From positions 53,082,386-53,146,385 of the forward strand of contig OX359248.1 of NCBI GenBank assembly GCA_947179485.1: a stretch of 64,000 bases of DNA, in the 5' to 3' direction. The stretch is from Allacma fusca (lineage: Eukaryota > Arthropoda > Collembola > Symphypleona > Sminthuridae). Shown here one piece after another: positions 1-14,259 of the stretch. How positions within the stretch are numbered: the first letter of the stretch is position 1; the number at the start of each line of letters is the position of its first letter. The translations under genes were made by a program, and so were the position numbers. The notes under the pieces are model-generated. The model was not told where the DNA came from, did not search any database, and saw only the letters and a list, made by a program, of their open reading frames with translations.

Positions 1-1153
1 GCCCCTCTAAAATCCAACGACACACAGACGGAATATTCATGGGAATGTAAACATGAAATAGTTTTCACCTGCCAGCCTATAAAGTTTCCCGAGTCATCCC
101 CCAGAATGAAGACAAGTTTGAATAAAGTAAATGTACATATTTTTCAAAATGACACGACTGACGACGTCAGTCGGGAACTGTTTTACATAGTTTTAATATT
201 TCCAAATGGAAATTCGTCTCCTGTCCTATAGCTCCGCTATGTACGACCACCGGAGCCCTCATCCAACAGCAAAAGGTAATTCCTCTCCCAAATGTTTTCC
301 CTCCGATCCTTTATGCTCCTTTGGGTAGATGATCAGTGTATCTACATCTAACTCGTTGGCATTTAAGTCTGAGCTGATACCAGAGGTCGGAGGATGATAG
401 GATCAAGGAAGGAAAGACGCCTGCCATTTTCCATAGAATAACTTATTTCTTTAGCCGGCTTGATTTTCATTGGACATACAGTGGCAAGTGAGTCAGTCAG
501 TGAGGGAGTGAGAGAATGAGAGAGACACAGAGAGAGAGAGAGACAGAGAGAGAGAAAGCAGGGGGAGAGACGAGGAGGAACAAGAAGAGCCAGAAGTGCT
601 GCTCAAACTCCCGTGTAATGCCAAGAATGTTCCTTGTGTCAATGGGATTCAATTTATTTGACTAATTTAATCCGATATCGCTTCCACTTCTGCCAAGCTT
701 CACTGCTCACTCACTATTTTCTTTTTTGAGCACAACTTCCTTTTACTCCTTTCTCTTTCTTCCTACTTTCACCTTTCAAAGCTTATTTTCCTTTCCCTAA
801 CAAATTACACAGGGAAAATAATTCCTTCCGCACAGCTGTACTACTGGGTCTCCTCTTAAAAGGAAAATAAAATCATCTGTATAAAAGGCACGACGTAAAA
901 GTAGACACTTATATAATTTCCAGGCCAAATATTTTTGAATTTCAGCCGGGCGCCAAAACATAATCCTGCTTTCAGTAAGTAAAAAGCTGTCCGGCGGCGA
1001 AAGCAATGATGAAAAACGTGACACCATATCAACGTACTGGGAGAGTCAGTAAAACGGAAGGAGAGAAAAAGTCAGTGAAAGGACGATGGTTATATGTGGA
1101 AGTGCAATAAAAGGGATAAGAGCTGAAGGGAAAGCATGAGAGAGAGAGAGAGA

Positions 1154-1200
<47 letters not shown>

Positions 1201-1706
1201 GAGGGAGAAGAATGTAAGGGCGAAATAGAGAAGCCAAGGGTGGGAAAATTTCTTGGCGGGTTTCCAGCAGAAAGGAATATAGTTCAAGTCTCTCACGTTT
1301 TCTCCAGCCGCCAGCCAGCCAACCAACCAGCCAGACAGCTAGCTCCCTTTAAAAAGCTTGCTCTAAAAAACAGGTTCAAAATATACAAGCAAAAGAAAGA
1401 AGGAAATAGAGGCAGAGAGAGAGAGAGAGAGAGGAGTAGGAACAGAAGACACGTCTTTACGCACATGCAGCAATTTATAAAGAGAGGAATAGGAGATGCT
1501 CATCCGTCTGTACGGTTTAGGAAAAGGAACATTTGGTCCATTTCTCAACTCCACTCAATGCTCCAGAGCTCTGAGAACACGGGAGCACATACTTCCTCTC
1601 TGCCCGTATCTCACTTTCATTTCCAACCCGTAATGTATTATAAATACAAAGTACCTTCACAACACTTTTATTATCTCCACTCTCTCCTTCTGTGAGGAGT
1701 AAAAAG

Positions 1707-1743
<37 letters not shown>

Positions 1744-4700
1744 GCAGACAGCCGATGGCAATCTGTACAAAGGGAGCCTATACTGCGGAGTACCTTCTGA
1801 TTGTGAGACATCAAATAGGAGTAGATTGCCGTCGGGTCTGGTTATATCCATGCCTGTATACAGGCATACGTAATAGGACATGGGCAAAGGGACAAATTCA
1901 TTTTACACCAGACTAATATATGTCAGGAGTCTTATATTGCCTTCAGTATTAATCGTACTTAATCCATAAAATCAGAAATTCCTCTTTTACGCTTGACCCA
2001 TGCTTCCTCAATTTTTTGATTGCTTTCTCTTTCCTTTCTCCCCAAAAATTTCCACCAAAACCTCTTCCTTCCTTCTTGTTTTCTCTTATTTTTCAAAATT
2101 TCCCTACTTTCTCTGATTTCACTCAAAATTCCTCCACTCTCCCAGCGTTCACTGAACTTTTACTACTACTTTCTCTGCTCTGTAAACACTTTTCCCAGTT
2201 TTTTTGCTTTCCCCACACATTTTTTACTTTCCAACTTTCTATCCTTTGCTTGGTGGAAGTTACTCCTCAAGCCACGTAATAATACAGGATGTAGGCCCGC
2301 TTGAAATACAAGGAGTTTTAAGCATTTCACGTTATACAGAGAGGAAGCAGCACTGGAGTCCTCTCCCTTTCCCGTATCTTGCAATAGGCTTGTAACTCTT
2401 ACTCTGTGAATGTCTGTTTTAAGCCTTCGAGTAAACAGCCTTGCTCATAATTCCAAATGCTTGTGCTTCCCCAGTCTTGATTACATTATATGTTACACAC
2501 GGACGACCGAGCCTTTGAATATTATACTTGTTCTGTTTCTCTCTACTACATACCCGTGTGTTTCCAGGACTGTGTACCTATGGGTATGTGTGTGTGAGGT
2601 GGAGGGAAATTTAGACAAAATTTTCACCTCTCTCTCTCTACTCTACTCTCTTCCTGTATGCCTCACTTTCCTGTACTTACTCCTCTCCTCTCCTCTGCGA
2701 CTAAAACCTTGTCAAGAGCAAAGCAAGCAGATAGGGAGTAAAACGTGGCAGGGTGAGACATGACTTGAGCCATGACAAAACACACAAGATTCACTCGGAG
2801 AGTGGTACAAAACTGGCAATGGGAGCATTATATTTCTACACATTCTACATATCTATCTTTATATAACCAAAGGAATTTCAAATGGTAAAAAGTCCAGGCG
2901 TTTTATTCCGCTCATGAAACACACAAGAGTTGTGTGGATGGAAAGCCTTAACAAATAACCCTCGTAAATCCTAAATCCAAAGTAATAAATTGTCGGCTGA
3001 GTTTCATATGGTCTCCATATGTTGGCCCACACACACAGACACACACACACACAGGTAGCTGTTAGTTACGTCTGTGCCACTGGCCGTATACAGATACAGC
3101 AGGGATTCTATCCACACATGAGAGCAAAAAGCTATATGTACGTATATGTAGATAGTCAGATAGGTAGGAGTTGCATTTCTATGGACAGTTTATGTACCAG
3201 CACGTCCTGCCCGACTACACGTGATAAGTGACATTTCCACAATTTACCTTGTACTTGACGTGCCTCTTCCACACATAATTCTCTCTCTCCTCTCTCTCTC
3301 CCTCTCCCTCTCGCCCTCTCCTATCTCTCTTGCAAGCGATTACGATCAAGAGGAATGCACACACTTATGCACATGACATGGGACACTATATGACACTCCC
3401 GAAATAGCCAGAAACCTATTGTTCAGTGGATATACAAATTTCCAAGGACTGGGATGAGACACGCAGAATTAATCCGTAATTCTTTCCCCGCATATGCATA
3501 ATAATATTTATCTATATACGAAACACACGTACACACACACACACAATTCAATACGTATGTACGGATTTATATTACATATGTATTCAATTCAATGGAAGTC
3601 TATCTGAACATGTTATCCAAAATACCGACTTGTAAATCCTTGACAAGGTTTGTCTTTACCTATATATATGTAAATCCACTTGCAGGAACCCATCACGAAA
3701 AACACACAACGTGACAACTAAAAAACGGTATCATACACGGTACACTGTATTTAGCTTTCCATTGAAATCATCCCAGCATAGCGTGGACTATTGACATATG
3801 TAATGTCAAATGCTTGTTCAATACATTCAAAAATACAAATATATCCCTGTAAGGTGATATTGTATTGATTTCGTATTGTGTACTCTTATAATTACGGAAA
3901 TCGTTGTGTACATAATTACGTGTCGGGTGTGTTGTGCTGGAAATTAGAAGGGACGTGTTTATTTGGAAATAAAAGCAACACAGACGACTTATAAACATTA
4001 ATACCTCCACGCCATGATAAAGGACAGGTTTGAAAGCGATAAAGACAGAGAGAGAGAGAGGAGAGAGAGAGTGGTAGTCCAAAAAGAGGAAGTCAGTGTG
4101 CAGAATTAAATCCGAGCGATTCTCTGATAATGATTACATTGCTATCACCTCAGCTCTCAGCTGAGTGAGTGAAGTGATAGTCATTGAACACGGAGCTACA
4201 GCATGTTCAAGCCCTGCTTTCTCTTCCGAGAAAACTTGATCCCTGCCTAATAACACTTTCAGCAGAGCTCCTCACATACATTGACAATATTAATAGTTTT
4301 AATATCTCCGACGTACTTTCATCCTGTTATCATTAGCCACTATTAGCGTCCATCCCAAACAAAGCCTATCTAAACATCCTCCTCCCATACACACCCGTCC
4401 CTACAAAGATATAGAGGAACTGTATGTTAGCCCGGCGGTGGCCAACGAGAGAAAGTCCCTAATTATATGTATTAGCAATGAGGGAAGCGAAGAGAGAGAA
4501 CGCGGAGAGAGAAAGGGATTATCAACAAAATCCGAATCAATTACAGTCAGTCGATCATAAATCATCGACAAGTCACCTCTCTCCCTCCCTACTTTCTTCC
4601 AAACACGAAGAAAGTCTCTAAGAAAGAACAGAGCTGTACGCAAGGCGATGACAATTCCAGAAACTTTCCCCTTCCAGCCCCATACACATTCCCTGAGTAC

Positions 4701-7700
4701 ACTCCGTAAAGGAGCGTTAGTAAAGGCAACGAGAGAGAGAGAGAGAGAGAGGGGAAAGAGAGAGAGAGAAAGATCCAAGCTGGAGAAAGCTGCATGGCGC
4801 AGAGCAAGAAGAAAGCGAGTGCTCCCATGACACTCGTATATACATTCGCTAATAAAACTCCGTTTGAGTTTTCTCTGACATGACATTCCATGAGTCCCTT
4901 TCCCAACCAACAACACACAAGTGCATAGACAAATATACATCTATACATAGACTCTCTCCTTTCGAAATATACATTCTCTCTGGGAAATAGTCACGGAGAG
5001 AATCTTGAGTACGCACACCCACACACTACAGCAAGAAGGACACACACACAGAGAGAGAGAGACAGAACCGAAGCATCCTTCCGCTCATTTCTGTCGAATC
5101 TTCGTTTCTACAGCTCCTTGAGAAAGAGATAGAGAGAGAGAGAGAGGAAAAAAGAGGGGCAGAGGAATCCTCAGAGAAGCTGTAGAAAGTACGAAGAAGA
5201 CGAACGACTGTCGCAGAATAATAAACACGACGGAAGTTCCCTTCAAATCGACTTGACTTATTACTCAAAAGAAATGAAACAAGTTCGCACTTTTCCCCCA
5301 AATCTTTGTTTCCCCCACAACTTTCTCCAACTTCTGCTTTTCCTTCTGATGGGAAATAAGTCCTGAAAAAATTGACCCCTTCTGAAATATTGAGTTTCCT
5401 CTTCCCTAAATTATGATAAAAAAAGAACCTTTCAGAAATCTTGGCTATTTTTTTTCTCTCGGGTGAAAATAAAAACATTTATGTTTTTATGTATCCATTA
5501 CAGGGAACGTCAGTATAGCCACAAGTCAGGGAACGGTGGGGAAAATTGGGAGAAAATAAACTTACAGGGGGGAGGGGGTTGAAGCCAATGAAAGAAACAT
5601 GTTGGACTAGAAACCCAATAGGAACTGAACAAGGGCGGACAAGGCAACTTGAAAACTTTATTCCTTCACTTTGTATCAATATAAGATAAACTTGCAATCT
5701 TTATTTTCCCCATATGTACCTGTGCACTGTGTACGTATCCACAAGTACATAGACACCTATGTATACAATTTTATTGGACGTATAGCATAGTTCAAGCCCT
5801 TGGGAAAATAACAGCTAGATATGCATGCATACACATGTACGTGCATTTATGTCATACATAATGTATGTACATACTTATTATCCATATACCAGATCCTAAC
5901 CTCTCTTCTTCCGTTTCCTTTCCCTTGACTTTCTCCTTCTATTGCTTTCTCTCTCTCTCTCCTTCCACCACGACCCAAGTACATGGCAAATGGATGATTT
6001 ATAGCAAATTCACCAACTTTTCCCTACAAAACTCATTTCATCCCATGCCCCGACCTCCTGTCACCGACCAAACACATGGATGAAATGTACAGGGTATATG
6101 TATGCATCCAAGTTCCTCAACAACTCCAATAAACTTCCCATAGGAAAACTAGTACATGCATTATAAACCTATTACTTTTCATATATTATATCTCCTCACA
6201 GGAGAATCAAAGGAGAAGATGGAAAGGAATACTAGGGATAGAGAGAAATACGAGAGAGAGAGAGAGCGAAAAAATAAGAAAGAACAAAAGAAAAAGTGTA
6301 TGATAATAATATTTGGTTGAATTCCTCCGGCAATAATAACACAGCACATAGATCACCCACTGAGGACAAAAAGCATAGGAAAGAAGGGAGAGGAGGCGGA
6401 GAGAGACTCCCAGAAAAAAATATGGGAAAAAAACTCGTAATAATTGCATTTCGCAAGAGAGCCACGGGACCTAAAATAAGGGAAGCCCCATTACCCAAAA
6501 TAGCATTAGACAAATGGACCGAGCAGCCAAGCATAATTCACATTTGGCTAAACCCCGTTACAATAAAACCAAATAAATTATATTTAAATACAACTTTTCC
6601 CATTCCAAATTCCCGCATTTTCTTCCCATTGCTCCAGCTACTCACACAACCCTATTCCAATATTGCCCATCAATTCAACAAAACATTCCAAAGCGTGTGT
6701 GTCCCAAGCCTTCAACACCATTGGCGAAGTGAGTCAGGGAAAAGAAAGTCGGGGAAAAAAGTAACAATGAGTAAAGAGGATCTGGAGAAGAGAAATTGAA
6801 ACCTAGTTTTTTGGTGAGGAAAGGAGAGATGGAAAGAGAGAGAGAGAGAGGGAAGAAAAAATAGAGAGAGAGAGAGAGACGAGAGAAGAAAAGTAATACA
6901 TTGGAAAGAGAGACAAGTAAGGAAAAGGATAGGTGTGCATATAGATATACATAATACAATATAAAAATATACCTACAACCAAGAGTAAAATCCCTTGAAC
7001 AGCTCTTGAAACCCATAAAAATTTCAATCGAGCGTCGATAGCCTTCTACACATTCAACCCTCCGTCAGAAGATAAGGGCTCTTCCTCATACCACACACTC
7101 TATACCATATACACATGTCCTTATGTATAAAACCATGGCTTGAGGACTCTCTTTATAGATATAGTAATAGGGAACGTTTGAATCCCTGCTCCGCTTTATA
7201 TCCATGAAATTCACAATAATGCAAAACATATGTAGATCCATGTACATATGTATCTACATATATACACATAACCTATACATAAAGATATGCATCTCCACCT
7301 ACCTTTATATGGGGGGTTCAAGTGCATACAAGGAATTTAGCATACATTTTATTATTACCAGGAATATATGACTGTATATTTTAAATTGACCCGGGAGAAA
7401 GCCCTCTGATAATGGGAAGAATTGCTGGAGGAAAAGTTCATTTTTCAGCTTTAATATCATAAAATACGATGGGAGTATCAGTAGAGTGAGTGAGAGTGAG
7501 AGAGAGAGAGAGAGAAAGAGTGGGAGATAAAGAAAGCTTTTCATTCTCGCTTTACAAAAAACACTTCCCCCCCCCAAAAAAAATGCATGCACATTCTCCA
7601 GCCGCACTCCATAAGTACTGCATGTCCTCCTCATACTCCCAACTCCCGGCTAAAAATCCTCAACTGCTCCAACATAAAACTCAGTTACTGCTGGGAGAAA

Positions 7701-8612
7701 TCCGCCAAGCTCTCCATATGTATCTACATATCAATTTCAACCGAGACAGTACCTACACACGAGGTCTACATTTGTACACACAATGTATTTACATTGCTCA
7801 TTTTTTTTGCCATCCACTTAGCTGGCAAGTTGTCGTACATACGAATTCTGACATAAAATCCATTTGTATACATACAATATGCATAGCCCTACAAAGGTAC
7901 TCTACATACAATCAACCGACATAAGCATCCGCAGATACTTATGTAGATATCCAATTGTGTCAATACGTATGTATGTACATAACGTGCACACAAAGTGACA
8001 TTTACACTTTGTACATATGTACACGTATGTAGATAAGTGTAGTTGGACGAAGTATATAAAAACGCAGGATATTCAAATATGAGCACATTACCCCTACTAC
8101 AATATTTCCAAACTTGCCTCTCAATTGTTTCAAAGTGCATCGCCGTGCCTAAATTACACTTGAACACAAACCTGGCAGAGAAATCTATACATACTGACAT
8201 ATCCCAGAGTGTACATACATGCAATGCTCATACATATCATAAGTTCTGCACACATTCACAGCCACTCCCCCTCTCCCCCCTCAGTCTCTAAAATATGAAA
8301 TCGTCCGAAACAATGTAAATGCATATGACACGGGACGTCAGGCAAAGCCTACATATGTAATAACTGAGAATGGTAACATTTCCAAGTGACTCTGTCAGCA
8401 CACACATACACACATATAAGTAGTACACATAAATATGTATACACTTGTGTCTCTCCCCATAATGAGAAAAAGGGAGCAAAACTCAAACAGTTGAAGGAAC
8501 CTCTCCCTCCAAAAAAAAAAGAACAAAAAATGGAACATGAATCGATTCCCTCCCTACCCCATCACACCTGAATCCATCCATGGTTGTGGCTTTCGAGGAG
8601 GGAGAGGAGAGA

Positions 8613-8644
<32 letters not shown>

Positions 8645-11020
8645 AGCCTAGTGGTGTGAGTTATAATCTCCGTGTACCTTTTTCCTTCCTTTTATTCCCC
8701 GTGCTACCATAACCTTACAAATACATACTACATACATATGGAGGAAACAGGGACTGAGAGAGTGAGAGAGAAGAAAAAGCGAGCTAATCGAGAGTGTAAT
8801 CTAAATCTAGAAAGGAGAGAGGGAAATAAACGAGTAACAGCAGTAGTAGAAGCAGCAGTAGCAGCTGATGAGACAGAAAAAGTGCTCAAAGCTGTACCTA
8901 TACACACTCAAATGAAAGAATGACATTTGAAAGAAAAAACACATTACTCACAATTATCTTCCATTCACTTCTCAAACCTTTCAAACTCAACGGTTCAATT
9001 TACTCCGTATGTATGGATACACCTCTACCTCGACCTATATATCAAACTATTATATTATTAATAAAAAGTAAGTAACTCCGTAAATCCTCCCCTCCTCTCA
9101 CCTTTTCCTCCCAGCAGATCCCAGGGCTTTAATAGACTCAACTGAGTCAGGCGCAGAGTAGCATTCAAAATATACCATGTCGTCAAATTATTAGCATTTA
9201 AAAAACTTAATTGGCAATTAATACTCGAGCAATTCCCAAAATACATCCAGTCCATCAGTGTGAGGATTACAACTGCGGGGAAAAATTTTCCTCCGGTATT
9301 AAATCCTCATTTAAATAGCTAGGATCTTTAGGAGAGTGAAAAATGAGAGAAATGTCACCCTTTGGGCCATTACCGATATTCAAATGGGACACGTGTTGGA
9401 GTTATTTCCCACACACACACATCCACACACTCACACACACACATACATACATACGTACATCCCCACATGAAATCATGCAGCGAGGGAGAAAAACTTAGCC
9501 CTAAGTTTAAATTGAACTGGGCTCACTTGGAAAACTCCGGACTACATATGTAGATATAGATATAGATAGTAGATTTCTAGAGCTGAAGGATTCCAAGAAA
9601 GAGAGGACAGGGAGGGAGGAGGGTTGTAGAGATAGATGGGAAAATTCATATCTAATTATCCCTGATACTTGTTTGATGCAAGACTTGAGGTAAGAGAAAT
9701 CCACATGCAAATATGAGATAGATACATACTTATTAGCTCTACATACATATATCTTCAGACACAATGCATTAGATGCAGTAGTAGACTTCCCATTACTACT
9801 TACTACTAGAGTGGCCATGCATTTGAGGAGTTACAAGTAATGTGGTTGGTGGGATGTGAAAAAAGCTTTTAATATTACAACTCCCAGGGAGACCATTACA
9901 AGTGGAAGGAATGAGCAAAACTCGAACATTAGCATTAGACACAGTCGATTTTCCTCCGAAATTCCCTGGGAATGAAACAAATCAAATAAGTAACCATGCG
10001 GTTCTCCTCAGTCCACTCATAAATTCCAGGAGACCCGGAACTGACTGTGCAGCCAGTTCCTCACAATAATAATAATAATAATAATAACAATGCCACAGAG
10101 TCCTGTACAGCAATAGATACATCCAGGTACATACTATGCAAGGTAACCCAAAAAAGGAAGACTGTGCATAGTACAATAGTATAACAACAACACCAACACT
10201 GTACAGCAGGCCTGGTAAATCATGTAAATTCTCCCATAAATTCCCATGTCAATGTTCCACCACGAATTTCCATTTATTTATTGTAGGGACAGCCATGCAT
10301 GTCTGTCGGCTCGTTACCATAGGAACACAAACACACACACACACACACACACATATCCGTACGTCCATATAACATAGGTGCACTTATTTATGTATTATTT
10401 AGCCATATATTTAATAATAATTCCTTCCACGTCCATAAGGTGACTCAGAGAGGTTCCACACTAAATAGCTTTCACACATATCTACATATCTCTAGATATA
10501 TAGATATCCATTCGCTGAGTTTGGGAGGAGGAAGGAGGGAAGGAGAGCAGCATTAAGGAGTGAGAATAATGTCCTTATCGGTTAAAAACAAATGTGCATG
10601 TTCTATTTGTGAGATAATGGTGAAATGGGAAACCGAAGCGAAGCCCGTCTCATAATCATCATAATATCCTGTGTGAGAGACCAAGACCGACCGAGACATA
10701 CACGCCTGGACTCTCTCCACATTAGAATGTCACCCACCTGGAAAATATCACACATGCTCCCTCCGTCCTCCTATTCCTTTACAGCAGTAGTAGTTGTTTT
10801 ATATGTCCCAAAGGCTCCCGTTCCCACGGAATTTCTCTCTCTCTCTCCTTTCTCTCTCACCTTCTCTCTCACAAATTGCCCCGAGAGGTATTCAAATCAT
10901 GGAGAGAGTGATGCGGCAGGCGTTAGATATAGGACACTTTGAATGAGTATGTGGCAGGAGACTGGAGTTCCATACATAATTATATCTACCTACGTATGTA
11001 TGTATGTACGTACATACATA
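1..11020. other. Microsatellite-rich non-coding DNA, no gene seen
   Basis: No open frame here looks like a conserved protein. The frames present are short and mostly run through GA/CT repeats, giving Arg-Glu or Ser-Leu strings. The stretch holds (GA)n tracts near 501-570, 1138-1210, 1411-1436, 1706-1743, 4046-4072, 4731-4770, 5128-5147, 6251-6268, 6834-6890, 7489-7520 and 8601-8645. It has (CT)n near 3281-3330, (CA)n near 3028-3053, 9411-9445 and 10327-10353, and (AAT)n at 10065-10088. Between them are many TACATA/TATGTA-type short runs. I saw no tRNA-like B box with a matching cloverleaf. It could be intergenic or intronic; the sequence does not decide. Confidence 0.6.
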
Positions 11021-11195
11021 CGGTGCACTCTCATTACGACAGAGGCTCTCCGTCGGAGCAGTTTCTCTACAAAAATATTTGGATTTGTATGAACATTTAC
11101 CACAATGCTAATTTTCCCCCACTTGTCACTATCAAAGATAAATATTGTGGGGCTACCTAGCCAAGCAAGGGTGCTCATACGGACAGAGGGTACTG
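11021..11195 (+). mobile_element. MITE-like DNA transposon, copy A (175 bp)
   Basis: This short non-coding element begins CGGTGCACTC and ends GGGTACTG. The outer 12 bases of the two ends are near-perfect inverted repeats, and a TA dinucleotide lies on both sides (11019-11020 and 11196-11197), as expected for Tc1/mariner/pogo-type insertion. Its middle contains ATATTTGGAT and CATTTACCACAATG, which recur in the copies at 33786 and 42006. It has no ORF and must have been moved by a transposase made elsewhere. The superfamily is inferred from the TA target and the CAGT-type ends only. Confidence 0.6.
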
Positions 11196-11558
11196 TACGT
11201 ATGTACATAATTACATATGTACATGGGACGTTAGACGTTAGGGAAGGAGGAGTACTACGTTCATAACTTTAACCTGATTTCCTCTCGGGATAATCTCGGT
11301 ACCTACAGCAATTTATATATTATACCTGCCTCTGCCTTCCGGCAGTCCATGTACCTTGCCCTTATTACTCCTAATCTTTATTTATTGCTTGGCTGGGCAT
11401 GAAACCTACATGAGATCTCTCCATGAAAACACTATTTCTTCCTAAACACGGAGTTGTCGACTATACGGACCACGTAGGCACAATAAGCTTTCATCCTGAA
11501 ATACATTCCGGTACATACACATAGCATTTATAATGCATAACTGTATGTCAGGTCACCT

Positions 11559-11590
<32 letters not shown>

Positions 11591-12518
11591 TCACACACAC
11601 ACACACACACCTTTATATGCGAATTATTTCTAGTACTACGTGCGACGTCGATTTCTAGTTAAGGGGCACAAGTTAGTTGGAATAGTCACACCGTTCCTTA
11701 CAATACAGATGGACTTGGAGAAGCTAATACTACCAGAGTTTGAATTTTGAATTTCACATCTTAAAACACTTCCTCAGAAAGTAATATTTTTGCTTTTTCA
11801 AAAAACTCTCCACAGACTTTCCACGACTTCTTCCTAGGATTGAAATTTCTATGGACCAATACAAAATAATGACAGAAGCACCTGAGCTGAAAAAAAGGTA
11901 GTAGCTTTCCACGTACATATAGTATGTATATAGGATTACCTCCTATTTATTACCATGTATTTAAATGAAGGATTAGTATCCTGAGGAGCGTATAATCTGG
12001 GAAAGAGGGAATCCCGAGCCTAACTTACATACACATGAAAATAGATGGATATTCCTTTTAAGCTCTAAAACCTGGTTAGTTGCCCCTTCAAGACCTGTAT
12101 GTATCTCCATGTATGCAAACATTGGGAAATTTCAATTTCCCCAAAACTATACTCTCACTTGAGTTGATCTCATTTCAACTTTCTTCTCTTGAATCTTATC
12201 ATCTCTTGTGAATTGCATTATCCTTCGTATCTTCCCTCCTGGATAAAAATCATCCCTATAAATATATATCTATCTCCACACAGACACACACACACACACA
12301 TCCCCCATCCAATTCCCTGGCTCTGTTCTGTCCATGTAGTAATGCAAAAGTCAATCTTTATGTAGAATTCTTTTTGTTTAACATGCTCGGAAACATGGAT
12401 GATTTAGTGTATTGGATTTGCCATGATTTCACCCTCTTCCCCACCCCCACCCTCCCCGCCCCCTCCAGAGCCAGGGGGAAGTCAAAGGAACTGCTCAAGC
12501 AGAAGAGAGCAGAGCAGG

Positions 12519-12549
<31 letters not shown>

Positions 12550-13037
12550 TTACAAGGCTAATATCCCATTATTATTCATTCAATTCTCCTCAATCTTATA
12601 TAACTCCTGCAAGCAAAAGTAAATCCCATCAGAGCAATCTATTTCCAAAAACGGCTCACTCACAATCAGTCTGTCCGTCTTCATTTCAGCGTAAAAAAAC
12701 GAAAAATTCCCTATCCCTTTGTATGTATGTATCTGCTCGTCAAGGAAAGTGTTATTTATGCAGACTAGTGGAGTATCGATGAATAGTAATACAATAGGAG
12801 AAGGACCCCTCTCGTAATTAAATTCCACACATCCGCTATATGACAGTATATATGAGGAATTGCCAATAAATAAAAGGTCTTCCGGGACCCTTACTTCTAT
12901 TCAATGACTGAGTTCACGATACGAAAGGAATTACATAAAGGGGAAATTTCACAATCAGTCAGCAGAATATTTCTAATTATATACATACACTTGGTACATA
13001 TACATAAATTCTTATAGCCATCTACTCTACTTGTATA
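11196..13037. other. Non-coding spacer between MITE copies
   Basis: No gene is visible. There is a compound (CT)n-(CA)n microsatellite at 11558-11610, a (CA)n run near 12283-12300 and a (GA)n run at 12526-12550. The rest is ordinary AT-rich sequence, with some low-repeat stretches (about 11640-11900) that show no long open frame. Confidence 0.5.
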
Positions 13038-13195
13038 CAGTGGACTGCTTCTATAAGAGCAAACCTAAAAGTAGCAAAATTGAAATCCCCTTGACAATAG
13101 TGGAGGAGAAAAAATAACATTGAGGGAAAGGGGACTGCCCCTGACATTTTTGCTCCTATAGACGGCTCTCTCAGAGTGAATGAATGCTGTGGCTG
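13038..13195 (+). mobile_element. MITE-like DNA transposon, copy B (about 158 bp)
   Basis: It starts CAGTGGACTG after a TA (13036-13037). Its subterminal segment CTTCTATAAGAGCAAA is matched, inverted, near the other end (13152-13166, TGCTCCTATAGACGG). TA also follows the proposed right end (13196-13197). The outermost bases of the right end have drifted, so the exact right border is uncertain. It belongs with copies A, C and D by its ends and by the TATAAGAGC subterminal motif, but its middle is the most diverged of the four. Non-coding. Confidence 0.5.
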
Positions 13196-13559
13196 TACGT
13201 TGGATAAGGCAAAAGGGATGATTGCCTACATGTTCTTTAGTATCAAACTATTCTATTATATCTATTATACATATGACATACATGTTTACATATATGACAT
13301 TGTTACTAATAGCATTAGGACTGCTGGAGAGAGCTGGGCCTACCTCATGATTCTACCGCTAATTGACCCCATGCAAATTACTTCGTCAGCCCCTTCTCCT
13401 CATAATTGAGTTGTCAGGGTCAGCTTTGAATTTCCCACTAGCTTCATTAACCCCGTCTCTCCTCTCACCTTCTCACAATTGGCTAGACTTTAAATTTCCC
13501 TAATTTTAATTCAATTCCCTACCTATTCTATTTCCTTATTTTTCTGCATCTCCATATCC

Positions 13560-14210
13560 ACCTATTTAAACACTAACTCTCTTAAAATAAAGCTCTCCAT
13601 ATGAAACTTCAAGTTTTTAATGTCAGAAACCAGTCAATTAAAATTGTAAACCCTTGTATCCAAAATATGGTTTAATTTTTATGCAATGTTGGGAATTTCT
13701 TATAATTTCACTCCTTTCCATTTTTTTTACATATTTACATCCAACATAGGTCGAGAATTTTAAGGTTATTAATTACAAAATCACAAATAAGAAGTGATAT
13801 ATGATGTGTTTTGCCATTTCACTAAAAACAGTAATATTTAAAATTATTAGCATCTTTAGATAGTGTAAATCCCAACTCTAGTGTTTTATTCAGATCCATC
13901 AAAAAAAACCTAGTTGAATATCCCCCGGAGAAGTTACTTTGCATCCACCTAAAATTTCTGGGCAGGATTTAAAGAGGAGGGAAACATTGACAAAAGCATT
14001 AGGCAAAGAAGTGTATAGAGGGAAAAGAATACAAAATAGGATAATGGTCTTGACAGGATGGGTAAAAAATGTAGGAGAAACAAGATTAAGGACCAATCAA
14101 TAGGTGATTAAGCTTACACCTCAATGCGTTAGGAGCAGACAGGAGGAAAGTCATCGATCCAATTCCCCTGCCCGTATTTTCGGAGGGAACGTGTGTGAGA
14201 GGAAAAACTT
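13560..14210. other. AT-rich block lacking microsatellites
   Basis: Unlike its surroundings this stretch has no dinucleotide repeat and is mainly A and T. No open frame longer than about 65 codons lies in it, and I see no terminal repeats. It may be old unique sequence or a decayed repeat. Nothing here can be named. Confidence 0.35.
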
Positions 14211-14215
14211 AACAG

Positions 14216-14216
<1 letters not shown>

Positions 14217-14256
<40 letters not shown>
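14217..14256. repeat. (GA)n microsatellite
   Basis: An almost uninterrupted run of about 20 GA units. It is one of the purer tracts in this part of the window. Confidence 0.95.

Positions 14257-14259
<3 letters not shown>

Noticed and set aside
4130-4240. tRNA-like segment with GTTCAAGCC
   Set aside because: No acceptor stem or cloverleaf could be drawn around the B-box-like bases.
4401-4940. 179-codon minus-strand frame with Ser-Leu runs
   Set aside because: The Ser-Leu runs come from CT repeats. The rest shows no recognisable protein.
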